64,000 bases of DNA from Sphingobacteriia bacterium 24-36-13 (GTDB taxonomy: Bacteria > Bacteroidota > Bacteroidia > Chitinophagales > Chitinophagaceae), in the NCBI GenBank assembly GCA_002281875.1, contig NCHN01000013.1:1-64000 (forward strand). Reading direction: 5' to 3'. The position numbers and the translations under genes are program-made. Shown piece after piece: positions 38,550-46,975 of this stretch. The notes under the pieces are model-generated. The model was not told where the DNA came from and searched no databases. It saw only the letters and a list, made by a program, of their open reading frames with translations. Numbering within the stretch: the stretch's first letter is position 1; each line of letters starts with the position of its first letter.

Positions 38550-41168
38550 ATGAAAATAGAGGAATTAAAAATACTAAGAGGGCCCAATTATTGGAGCATT
38601 CGCAGAACTAAGCTGATTCAAATGAAATTGGATTTGCAAGAAATGGAACAAAGACCCACCAATACTATTGAAGGGTTTGGAGATCGATTAGCTGCTTTAT
38701 TCCCAAGCATGTATGCGCATCGCTGCAGCGTAGGCGAGCCAGGAGGATTCTTTAAACGTGTAGCGGAAGGAACTTGGATGGGCCATGTAATTGAGCATAT
38801 AGCACTAGAATTGCAAACATTGGCAGGCATGAATACAGGTTTTGGAAGAACCAGAGGTACAGGAGAGCCGGGCAAATATTTTGTTGTCATTAGTTATTTA
38901 GAAGAAGATGCGGGAGTATATGCTGCCAAAGCTGCTGTTAAAATTGCTGAAGCATTAACGGATGGAACCCCTTATGATTTAACAGAAGACATACAACAAT
39001 TAAGAGAAATCAGAGAAGATACTCGCTTAGGACCTTCAACAGGTTGTATTGTAGAAGAAGCGGCCAAAAGAGGCATACCACATCTAAGATTAAATAAACA
39101 TAGTTTAGTACAATTAGGTTATGGTGTAAATCAAAAAAGAATTCGTGCAACGATTGCTTCTACTACTGGAAATATTGCAGTTGATATTGCTTGTGACAAA
39201 GAAGAAACCAAAAATCTATTAGGGGCTGCTGAAATTCCTGTTCCAAGAGGAACTGTTGTTAGAACCATTGCAGGTTTAGAAGAAGCTGTTGAAAAATTTG
39301 GATACCCATTGGTAATTAAACCAATTGATGGCAATCATGGCAAAGGTAATACTACCAATATTACTACTTGGGATCAAGCTGAGAAAGCATTTGAAAGTGC
39401 CAAGCTATATGGCCGCTCGGTGATTGTAGAAAAATTTATTACCGGATTCGACTTTAGAATTTTAGTGATCAATTATAAATTCATTTGTGCAGCACTAAGA
39501 ACACCGGCATCTGTTGTTGGAGATGGCATTCATACTATTCAGTGGTTAATAGATGAAACCAATAAAGATCCTCGCAGAGGCTATGGACATGAGAAAGTAT
39601 TGACTCAAATTACCGTAGACGACAGCACCATGAAAATGCTGGATGAAAAAGGATATACCCTTGAAACAATTCCGCCTACAGGTGAATTGGTATTACTAAA
39701 AACAACTGCCAATTTATCTACTGGAGGTACTTCCACTGATGTTACTGATGAAGTACATCCAGAGAATATTGTCATGTGCGAACGCATTGCCAAAATCATT
39801 GGATTAGATATTTGTGGCATTGATATTATGGCGCAAGATTTAAAAACACCTGTTTCATCTAATGGAGGCGCCATTTTAGAAGTGAACGCAGCGCCTGGCT
39901 TTAGAATGCATATAGACCCTACGGAAGGTTTGGGCCGAAATGTAGCTGAGCCAGTAATAAATATGCTGTTCCCAGACAGGAGTAATGGAAGAATCCCAAT
40001 CATTGCTATTACGGGTACCAATGGTAAAACCACCACTACTAGATTAACTGCACATATTTCTAAAACAGCTGGTAAAAAAGTAGGGTATACTACTAGTGAT
40101 GGAGTTTATATTCAAAACCAATTATTGATGAAGGGGGATTGTACCGGCCCTATTTCGGCACAGTTTGTTTTGAAAGATCCCACTGTAGATTTTGCTGTAT
40201 TGGAATGTGCCAGAGGCGGCATCTTAAAAAACGGTTTGGCATTTGAACACTGCGATGTAGGCATCGTAACCAATGTTGCCAGTGATCATATTGGCCTCGG
40301 TGGTATTAATAGTGTAGAACAAATGGCTCGCGTAAAAGCAGTGGTACCTGAAACTGTGTATCCACATGGCTATGCCGTTTTAAATGCAGAAGATGATTTG
40401 GTGTATGCCATGAAGAAAGACCTGAAATGCAATGTGGCATTGTTTAGTATGGATGAAAATAACCCACGCATTCAAGAACATTGTAAAAAAGGAGGATTGG
40501 CAACCGTATACGAAAATGGATACATCAGTATTTTAAAAGGGACCTGGAAAATCAGGGTATGCCATGTAAAAGACATACCATTAACTTTTGAAGGTAAAGC
40601 AGTACACAATATTGCCAATTGCTTACCCAGTGTAATGGCCACTTATTTGTTTAAGAGCATTACCATTGAAGACATTAGAACGGGATTACAAACATTTATT
40701 TCCAGCAGTATCACCACGCCTGGTCGATTGAATTTTTTCCATTTTAAACATTTTACTTTCTTGGCAGATTTTGCGCATAACCCACATGGCCTAAAATTAC
40801 TCTGCCAGTTTGTTGAGCAATTAGACTACCCTTATAAAGTGGGCGTCATCAGCGGAACGGGAGATAGAAGGGACGAAGATATTCGTGAATTGGGGAGCAT
40901 ATCCGCCGCCTATTTTGACGAAATCATCATACGCTGTGATAAGAATTTAAGGGGAAGAACAGCCGAAGAAATAATTGCTTTACTACAGGAAGGGGTGAAT
41001 TCAGTGAACCCAAATATCCCTCAAACTGTTATTGCAAATGAGAATTTGGCATTGGAGCATATATATGCCAATTATAAACCAGGGGCATTGTACACCATCA
41101 TGTGTGATGTGGTAGCAGGAGCATTGGATAAGATTAAAGAATTGAAAGACAGGGAGTCTGCTAGCTAG
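38550..41168 (+). CDS. cphA: Cyanophycin synthetase
   Basis: An 872-residue enzyme, normal for CphA, which builds cyanophycin by adding Asp to the backbone and Arg to each side chain. The three domains are visible: an N-terminal domain (1-160), an ATP-grasp domain (about 200-480; KPIDGNHGKGNTTNI and GFDFRILVINYKF) that activates the Asp, and a MurE-like domain with the P-loop ITGTNGKTTTTRL (near 490) for Arg. The start MKIEELKILRGPNYWS is the family's own. Primer-dependent synthesis is typical. The presence of matching synthetase, cyanophycinase and a possible dipeptidase suggests nitrogen storage. Confidence 0.95.
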   Translation: MKIEELKILRGPNYWSIRRTKLIQMKLDLQEMEQRPTNTIEGFGDRLAALFPSMYAHRCSVGEPGGFFKRVAEGTWMGHVIEHIALELQTLAGMNTGFGRTRGTGEPGKYFVVISYLEEDAGVYAAKAAVKIAEALTDGTPYDLTEDIQQLREIREDTRLGPSTGCIVEEAAKRGIPHLRLNKHSLVQLGYGVNQKRIRATIASTTGNIAVDIACDKEETKNLLGAAEIPVPRGTVVRTIAGLEEAVEKFGYPLVIKPIDGNHGKGNTTNITTWDQAEKAFESAKLYGRSVIVEKFITGFDFRILVINYKFICAALRTPASVVGDGIHTIQWLIDETNKDPRRGYGHEKVLTQITVDDSTMKMLDEKGYTLETIPPTGELVLLKTTANLSTGGTSTDVTDEVHPENIVMCERIAKIIGLDICGIDIMAQDLKTPVSSNGGAILEVNAAPGFRMHIDPTEGLGRNVAEPVINMLFPDRSNGRIPIIAITGTNGKTTTTRLTAHISKTAGKKVGYTTSDGVYIQNQLLMKGDCTGPISAQFVLKDPTVDFAVLECARGGILKNGLAFEHCDVGIVTNVASDHIGLGGINSVEQMARVKAVVPETVYPHGYAVLNAEDDLVYAMKKDLKCNVALFSMDENNPRIQEHCKKGGLATVYENGYISILKGTWKIRVCHVKDIPLTFEGKAVHNIANCLPSVMATYLFKSITIEDIRTGLQTFISSSITTPGRLNFFHFKHFTFLADFAHNPHGLKLLCQFVEQLDYPYKVGVISGTGDRRDEDIRELGSISAAYFDEIIIRCDKNLRGRTAEEIIALLQEGVNSVNPNIPQTVIANENLALEHIYANYKPGALYTIMCDVVAGALDKIKELKDRESAS

Positions 41169-41215
41169 TGGTAGCAGTGTTTTCGAAAGAAAATGAGAAA
41201 TTTCAAATTAAAAAA

Positions 41216-41247
41216 TTTGGAACAATTGACTCCTAGTCCTATTTTTG
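41216..41247 (+). promoter_or_regulatory. Promoter of tRNA-Gln (Bacteroidota type)
   Basis: TTTG (41216-41219), 20 bases, then TATTTTTG (41240-41247). A 7-bp leader hairpin CCCATTC-loop-GAATGGG at 41251-41269 follows just before the tRNA and may guide 5' processing. Confidence 0.75.
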
Positions 41248-41275
41248 CAGCCCATTCCAAAAGAATGGGTCGGAT

Positions 41276-41346
41276 TGCCTGATAGTATAAGGGTAGTACA
41301 ACTGATTTTGGTTCAGTATGTCTTGGTTCGAATCCAGGTCGGGCAA
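41276..41346 (+). tRNA. tRNA-Gln (TTG)
   Basis: A 71-base cloverleaf: acceptor TGCCTGA with TCGGGCA, anticodon loop TTTTGGT (anticodon TTG) and T-arm GGTTCGAATCC. CCA is not genome-encoded as a full tail. Confidence 0.95.
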
Positions 41347-41350
41347 CAAG

Positions 41351-41384
41351 AAACCCGCAGCAAAAGCTGCGGGTTTTGTTTTTT
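41351..41384 (+). terminator. tRNA-Gln terminator
   Basis: An 11-bp perfect stem, AAACCCGCAGC with GCTGCGGGTTT and an AAAA loop, followed by TTGTTTTTT. Confidence 0.92.
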
Positions 41385-41386
41385 AA

Positions 41387-41538
41387 GCGAGCGACATGAG
41401 CTTGCTCAATGGAGCGAGTGAAAAAACAAAACGAGCGCCGCGTTTACGCGGTGCGTAGTTTCTTGGGTAATGCAAAGCGGGAAGGATGGCCGAAGGCAAT
41501 CCAATTGAGCGAAGCTAATCCGAGGCCGAAGGTAATCC
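41387..41538. repeat. GC-rich repeat patch between tRNA-Gln and the haem-protein operon
   Basis: About 150 bp richer in GC than its surroundings. It contains an 8-bp stem with a TTTA loop (41435-41454, one G-U), an inverted repeat GAGC-TT-GCTC (41398-41407), and three imperfect 15-base direct repeats: GGCCGAAGGCAATCC (41488-41502), GAGCGAAGCTAATCC (41507-41521) and GGCCGAAGGTAATCC (41524-41538). The last one touches the stop codon of the next gene. No credible coding frame fits it. Confidence 0.7.
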
Positions 41539-43689
41539 TTAGTTCACATATACTTCATCCACAAATACCCAACCCTTGTCTCCTTTGCCAGGATGCCATT
41601 TAGGCAAAACAGCTATAGGAACTGCAATCACTTTTATATATTTTAAACTAGTAGGTGCAAAATTAATTTCATATCCTTTTAAATATCCCTTTGTGACAGC
41701 TGTGGGTTGAGGGGGTGTTAAACGACCTAATAATTTTAACTGACTCAACTCATTTCCTCCCCAGACTTCTATAGAAGTTGGTGGCATAATATAACTACCA
41801 ATATCAACCAAAGTACTCAAGGTTACGCTTTTTATTTTAACTGTTGTATTAAACAACAACAATGATTCCATCCGATTCAACTTGTATCCCAACCATTTCC
41901 GACTCTTGAAATTATTCAATTCCCCTTTCGCTAAGTCAATTAAAGTGCTTGCACCATCTCCCCTATAATTATCATCTGCTCGCAAAATATTGACTGCAGA
42001 ATCGGGCTTAAATTTTGAACTGAAAAAATAGGTTTCGATTGTATTACTGCTTATCCAGCCTTTTTTAAAAGCTTTTGCCTTAACTGTGGTGTTACCAGAT
42101 AAAAGAATATCTCCGGAGTATTCTTTAGCATTTATGCTATCGGGTTCAGAACCATCTAGCGTGTATCGGATAGAAGCTCCATTGATATAGTGTTTTAGTT
42201 TCAGCTTGATTGGGGTAGTGATTACTTGTTCCTCGTTTAATAATATGGGTGGAGTTAATTTTATAATGGAAGTATCGTCAGTAAAACCCTTTTCAATCAT
42301 TACACTTTTCAAACTCTTTTTTAATTCAATGATTTCATTGTCTGTAAGCTTTGTATTCCATACATATAAAGCATTCAAGTTTTTCAATCCAGCTATGGTC
42401 ATCAAATCTTCTTTACTCACTTTGGTTCCTGAGAGTGATAATTGTTTTAAGGATTTTAATTGATTAAGTTGGTTTAAATTTTTACCCGTAATCTGAGTAA
42501 AAGATAGATTCAACTTTTGCAGGTTAGCGAATTGAGCAATGATGCTTAATGCATCATCTTTAAGGGGCATTTTATTTAAATTCAAACTCACCACTTGGTT
42601 TTTAATTTCAAGCAATTCATTTAATTGATCTAAAGAAAAAGCAGCAGGGCTAAAAAAATCAACTTGTAAAGCAGGAGAAGTTTTTGACAATGGAGTAACT
42701 ACTCTATAGTCTGTATTTAATTTTTTTAGTGATGCTGTAGAAGCGGGTTCAAAATCGAATTCATCAATGGCTGATTTAGAAAATTTTTCTTGCCCAATCA
42801 TCCGCAGTTCATCATTAGTAGCTAGGTCGATTAGTTTGGTTTTAAAATTAGCACCCTTTTTAATCCATGCTTCTAATATTTGAATCTCTATATCTGTTAA
42901 CTGAGGTTTACCGATGGGTGGCATATGCTTTTTATTTTCTAAAGGCAAATGCACCCTACTCATTAACAAGCCCAAATCTGGAGCAGTACTATCCCAAAGC
43001 TTCCCACTCTTTCCTCCTTTAAGCAGCAAAGCTTCTGTATCCATTCTTAATTCGCCTTTCGATTTTTTATCATTGTGGCAACTATAGCATTTGGTTTGCA
43101 AAATGGGTTGTACCAAATGAGTATATATTTCGGCTTCAGACAATAAAACCTCTTGTTGAGCTGAGACAGATTCAATGGGAGCCAATAAAAAATTAGGCCC
43201 ATGGGTAATGGTTCCACCCTGATGACCAGTAAATAGAATAATGCCTATGCTTAAAACAGCAATTGAATAATGTAGCCAAGGAATTTTTTGGACCCACTCC
43301 TGGTAAGCAAACCATATAGTGGTTATGAATGCAATAGCTATTCCTGACCATTTATGTAATTGTAATGCATTAACATCATACCCCTTTTCTTTAGATAAGA
43401 ACAAACCCATTAATGCAGTAAGACTAGCGGCAAATGCGGTAATTAGTAACAACCAACGATCAATATTGATTATCCATTCATTCCCCACCATTTTTTTAAC
43501 CACTACAAAATGCCAAAAAAGAAATAACAAAACCAATGTAATGGGAAAATGTAAAAGCAATGGATGCATTCGCCCCATAACTTGCAACCATGGAGGGATT
43601 ACTAAACTGTTTTCAAAAATCAATAAGAAAACCAGCAGAATATTGATTCCAAAAACAAGGTTAAAAATATTTCGTTGAAGAGCCATCAT
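41539..43689 (-). CDS. Membrane protein with planctomycete-type cytochrome c domain, LRR-like and chitobiase C-terminal-type domains
   Basis: A 716-residue mosaic. Five hydrophobic segments (about 10-28, 42-66, 78-98, 113-130, 138-158) form a DUF2231-like membrane part. A haem-binding CYSCHN (C201, C204, H205) follows, with a likely distal Met in HMPPIGKPQLTD, the pattern of the planctomycete cytochrome c domain. Residues about 355-470 are leucine-rich-repeat-like (LQKLNLSFTQITGKNL). A chitobiase C-terminal-type segment with YTLDGSEPDS follows at about 490-560, and a discoidin-like end with WHPGKGDKGWVFVDEVYV. It is the last gene of a five-gene operon and probably faces the periplasm. Electron transfer or polymer binding is plausible but unproven. 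Confidence 0.8.
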   Translation of the reverse strand: MMALQRNIFNLVFGINILLVFLLIFENSLVIPPWLQVMGRMHPLLLHFPITLVLLFLFWHFVVVKKMVGNEWIINIDRWLLLITAFAASLTALMGLFLSKEKGYDVNALQLHKWSGIAIAFITTIWFAYQEWVQKIPWLHYSIAVLSIGIILFTGHQGGTITHGPNFLLAPIESVSAQQEVLLSEAEIYTHLVQPILQTKCYSCHNDKKSKGELRMDTEALLLKGGKSGKLWDSTAPDLGLLMSRVHLPLENKKHMPPIGKPQLTDIEIQILEAWIKKGANFKTKLIDLATNDELRMIGQEKFSKSAIDEFDFEPASTASLKKLNTDYRVVTPLSKTSPALQVDFFSPAAFSLDQLNELLEIKNQVVSLNLNKMPLKDDALSIIAQFANLQKLNLSFTQITGKNLNQLNQLKSLKQLSLSGTKVSKEDLMTIAGLKNLNALYVWNTKLTDNEIIELKKSLKSVMIEKGFTDDTSIIKLTPPILLNEEQVITTPIKLKLKHYINGASIRYTLDGSEPDSINAKEYSGDILLSGNTTVKAKAFKKGWISSNTIETYFFSSKFKPDSAVNILRADDNYRGDGASTLIDLAKGELNNFKSRKWLGYKLNRMESLLLFNTTVKIKSVTLSTLVDIGSYIMPPTSIEVWGGNELSQLKLLGRLTPPQPTAVTKGYLKGYEINFAPTSLKYIKVIAVPIAVLPKWHPGKGDKGWVFVDEVYVN

Positions 43690-43690
43690 A

Positions 43691-44479
43691 CTAATACACT
43701 TTTATTTCGTCTATAAACATCCAAGCATGTGACCCTTTTGCTGGATGCCAATCGGGGATTGTCTTTTTAACCACAATATTTATCAAGAACTTATTGGTAA
43801 TTACTTTATTCATTGCATTTACCATCTTAAAATTACAATTAGCCCCATTAACTTGAGCCTTCGATTCAATTGACTCTTTTCCAAAAAACTGATAAGCATT
43901 TAATTGTTGATTATACCATTGTATGGATATTTCTTCAGGAAGAAATATCCAAGCATTTTCATTCTGTAAAAAATTAAAAAGTAGTTCGCTAATCAATTGC
44001 GGCTTGGCTAAAGTTAATTGTAGTGTTACGGTATCACAATTATAGCCCAACCAAGTAGAAGCACCAATTGCGGTATTGCCTCCCTTTAAATCAATTAATG
44101 TATTGCTGCCAGATCCAACATACTTAGGATTGGGTGGAGTTTGAACAATGGATTCTATTTTTTTTCCAGCTTGTATAAAAGTGGCAGTGGTGATTTCAGA
44201 TGCTACATAACCATTTCCAAAAACTTTTGCTTTTATGTTAGTTAAGTTATTACGAATCCATATTGGTTTTTTGTAAACTGGATCAGCAATAGTGGGTGCT
44301 TCTTGATTAAGCGTATAATGAATGGCAGTATTGGGATATGCAAATGCCAATTCTACCCGTATCTTCTTCGAAAAGAAAATAGAATGGTACTTAATGATTG
44401 GTGGAGTTAACTGTAAACTATCTTGCGCAAATAAGCCACAAGGAAATAATAAGATTACGCTGCAGATCAATTTAACCAT
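43691..44479 (-). CDS. Exported protein with chitobiase C-terminal-type and discoidin-like domains
   Basis: About 262 residues from ATG 44479; the frame extends further upstream, but MVKLICSVILLFPCGLFAQ is a clear signal peptide. The rest repeats the layout of the C-terminal half of its downstream neighbour: a YTLNQEAPTI segment, then STWLGYNCDTVTL and the ending PDWHPAKGSHAWMFIDEIKVY. It therefore looks like a stand-alone copy of the same carbohydrate-binding-like module. Its start codon overlaps the stop of the propeller gene by one base (TAATG), and its stop is one base before the next gene, so translation is coupled across three genes. Confidence 0.75.
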   Translation of the reverse strand: MVKLICSVILLFPCGLFAQDSLQLTPPIIKYHSIFFSKKIRVELAFAYPNTAIHYTLNQEAPTIADPVYKKPIWIRNNLTNIKAKVFGNGYVASEITTATFIQAGKKIESIVQTPPNPKYVGSGSNTLIDLKGGNTAIGASTWLGYNCDTVTLQLTLAKPQLISELLFNFLQNENAWIFLPEEISIQWYNQQLNAYQFFGKESIESKAQVNGANCNFKMVNAMNKVITNKFLINIVVKKTIPDWHPAKGSHAWMFIDEIKVY

Positions 44480-45516
44480 TAGAGTACAGGGATTAATTTG
44501 TAAGGATAAACATGCCCCGCATTCCACTGTGCTACATATACATTCTCTTCGTCATCAATACAAACATCGTGCGGATATTTAAAAGCTTTTACCGTTTGGT
44601 ACATATCTGTTAACACTTGTCCTTGGTAGGTTGGTGTACTTCCTGCAAGATTGGAGATTACTTTATTATCCTTATCTAGAATGGTTACGAAGCCAGATTC
44701 TTGTCCTTGACGATGCTGACTCTGTAATACAGCGGCATATAAATAATCTCCTTTAATAACCGGCCTACAAACCCATGCCCCAGGCAATGCAATGGTATCA
44801 ATGTATTGCCCATCTAAAGTGTATCGCTTAAAAGCATTCTCTTCTCTAGAAGTAACTATGAGTAATGGATTATTTTTATCCCTATCATCATAACATATAC
44901 CATGAGCATTTTTTAAGTGCTTGGGCTCACTTCCTCTTCCACCCCAATGTTGAATATATTCCCCCTTGTAATTGAAATGAATAATATAATCCTTACCATA
45001 TCCATCCGCAATACAAATATCCCCATTAGGAGCAATGCAGGTTTCAGTTGGAACAAATTCGGATGCGTTATTGTAAATGCCCGCTTCTTTGGGATAATCA
45101 ATGGTAAGTAACACTTTGCCATCGATGGTTGTTTTTATTACCTGATGCCGATTATTATCTGCAATAAACAAGCAATCTTGTCCATTCTCATTAAATAAAG
45201 TCAGCCCATGCGCACCAGGGTATTCACTCCCCCATGTTGTTACCAACTTCCCCTTTTTATCGTAAATAATTATATTATTCTTGGTTTCATTTGTTAATAA
45301 AATAATCCTTCCCAACTTATCCTGAACCATTTCATGACAATCCTTAACTGGATAACGATTAAAATCAAGTTTCCCCCATTGGGTATCAAGTCGATATCGC
45401 TTTTGGTTATGCCCAAAAATAATGTCCGGTTTTTTAGCTGCCGCTAATAGAGATGGGAAACCAGTTATTCCAGCAGCTATAATGGAAGACTGTAAAAGAA
45501 ATGATTTTCTATTCAT
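44479..45516 (-). CDS. Exported NHL-type six-bladed beta-propeller protein
   Basis: A 345-residue protein with an export signal (NRKSFLLQSSIIAAGITG; twin-arginine-like but with RK). The remainder is made of repeats of the form G..D...G.I.I.D, for example DGKVLLTIDYP, APNGDICIADGYG and DEENVYVAQWNAG, which fits an NHL propeller. Propellers of this kind bind ligands or partners; some are lyases or dehydrogenases, but no catalytic motif is visible. It lies 8 bp after the DUF1501 gene and overlaps the next one. Confidence 0.8.
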   Translation of the reverse strand: MNRKSFLLQSSIIAAGITGFPSLLAAAKKPDIIFGHNQKRYRLDTQWGKLDFNRYPVKDCHEMVQDKLGRIILLTNETKNNIIIYDKKGKLVTTWGSEYPGAHGLTLFNENGQDCLFIADNNRHQVIKTTIDGKVLLTIDYPKEAGIYNNASEFVPTETCIAPNGDICIADGYGKDYIIHFNYKGEYIQHWGGRGSEPKHLKNAHGICYDDRDKNNPLLIVTSREENAFKRYTLDGQYIDTIALPGAWVCRPVIKGDYLYAAVLQSQHRQGQESGFVTILDKDNKVISNLAGSTPTYQGQVLTDMYQTVKAFKYPHDVCIDDEENVYVAQWNAGHVYPYKLIPVL

Positions 45517-45524
45517 ACCAATAA

Positions 45525-46973
45525 TTAAGCAATGATTCCGTCAATAACTTTACCTGCAACATCTGTTAATCTATATCTTCTTCCTAAGTGTTTGTAAGTA
45601 AGCTCCTCATGATTTAGGCCCATTAAGTTTAATACGGTTGCATGAAAATCATTCACGTGCACTTTGTCTTGAATAATATTATAACCAAAATCATCTGTTT
45701 CGCCATATACCCCAGGTTTAACACCTCCACCCGCCATCCAAATAGTAAAACATCTTGGATGATGATCTCTGCCATAATTATCTTTAGATAAAGCACCTTG
45801 ACAATAATTGGTTCTGCCAAATTCACCTCCCCAAATCACCAATGTTTCGTCTAACAAACCTCTTTGTTTTAGATCGGTAATTAATGCAGCACTTGCTTGG
45901 TCTACATCTTTGCATTGCCCTTTTATTTCACCAGGCAAATTGTTATGCCCATCCCATCCTTGATGATATAATTGAACAAAACGTACTCCATTTTCAGAAA
46001 GCTTTCTTGCCAATAAACAATTGGCTGCATAAGTGCCCGGAACCAAACATTCAGGTCCATATAATTTTACTATACTTTCAGGCTCTTTACTCATATCAGT
46101 AATTTCAGGTACTGCAGTTTGCATCCTAAAAGCCATTTCGTATTGCTGAATCTTGGTATTGATTTCGGGGTCACCAAACTCTTTAAAAGATTCAGCATTC
46201 AGCGCATTTATTTTATCTAACATTTTCCTGCGATCATCTTTGCTGATGCTTTCAGGATTATTTAAATATAAAACTGGATTATCACCGCTGCTAAATTGAA
46301 CCCCCTGATGAATGGAATCTAAAAATCCATTGGTCCACAATTTTGAATATACCCCCTGCCCATTACCACTCCCTTTGGAGAGTAATACACAAAATGCTGG
46401 CAAGTTTTTATTCTCGCTCCCTAATCCATAGCTCAACCAAGAACCCATGCTAGGCCTATTACCTACTTGTGCACCAGTTTGAAAAAAAGTTAATGCAGGA
46501 TCATGATTGATGGCTTCTGTGTACATCGATTTTACGATACACAAATCATCTGATACCGCTGCTATATGCGGCAATAATTCGCTGAACCAGGCACCATGCT
46601 TGCCATATTGCTTAAAGTTAAAAACAGTACCAGCTAATGGAAACTTCTTTTGATCGGCCGTCATTCCAGTTAAACGTTGCCCCATTCTGATAGATTCTGG
46701 CAAATCCTGGCCAAACATTTCTTGCAATTTGGGTTTATAATCAAACAGATCCAATTGAGAAGGTGCACCATTCTGAAAGAGATATATAATTCGTTTTGCT
46801 TTAGGGGCAAAATGTGGAAGACCTGCCATCAGTGCTTCTTCATCTGGTTTCCCACTAAATAAGTCGGGAATTAATAAAGAACCCAACGCAACACTTCCAA
46901 TACCTAAACTGAGTTTAGACAAGAACTTGCGACGGTTAAAACTTAAACTATGTTCTAATAATTCTTTATTCAT
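45525..46973 (-). CDS. DUF1501 family protein, Tat-exported
   Basis: About 482 residues from ATG 46973; a GTG start 21 bp upstream is rejected because it would overlap the previous gene. The twin-arginine signal is FNRRKFLSKLSLG (R14-R15), so the protein is probably folded with a cofactor before export. DUF1501 proteins have an alkaline-phosphatase/sulfatase-like fold; IYLFQNGAPSQLDLFDYKP, YTEAINHDPALTFFQTG and WGGEFGRTNYCQG are the conserved blocks. In Planctomycetes they are paired with DUF1549/DUF1553 proteins, as here, 2 bp downstream of one. The enzymatic function remains unknown. Confidence 0.88.
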   Translation of the reverse strand: MNKELLEHSLSFNRRKFLSKLSLGIGSVALGSLLIPDLFSGKPDEEALMAGLPHFAPKAKRIIYLFQNGAPSQLDLFDYKPKLQEMFGQDLPESIRMGQRLTGMTADQKKFPLAGTVFNFKQYGKHGAWFSELLPHIAAVSDDLCIVKSMYTEAINHDPALTFFQTGAQVGNRPSMGSWLSYGLGSENKNLPAFCVLLSKGSGNGQGVYSKLWTNGFLDSIHQGVQFSSGDNPVLYLNNPESISKDDRRKMLDKINALNAESFKEFGDPEINTKIQQYEMAFRMQTAVPEITDMSKEPESIVKLYGPECLVPGTYAANCLLARKLSENGVRFVQLYHQGWDGHNNLPGEIKGQCKDVDQASAALITDLKQRGLLDETLVIWGGEFGRTNYCQGALSKDNYGRDHHPRCFTIWMAGGGVKPGVYGETDDFGYNIIQDKVHVNDFHATVLNLMGLNHEELTYKHLGRRYRLTDVAGKVIDGIIA

Positions 46974-46975
46974 GT

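Noticed and set aside
41276..41538. tRNA-Gln as integration site of a genomic island
   Set aside because: No second copy of the tRNA 3' end and no integrase were found in the following 22 kb; only the short repeat patch remains unexplained.
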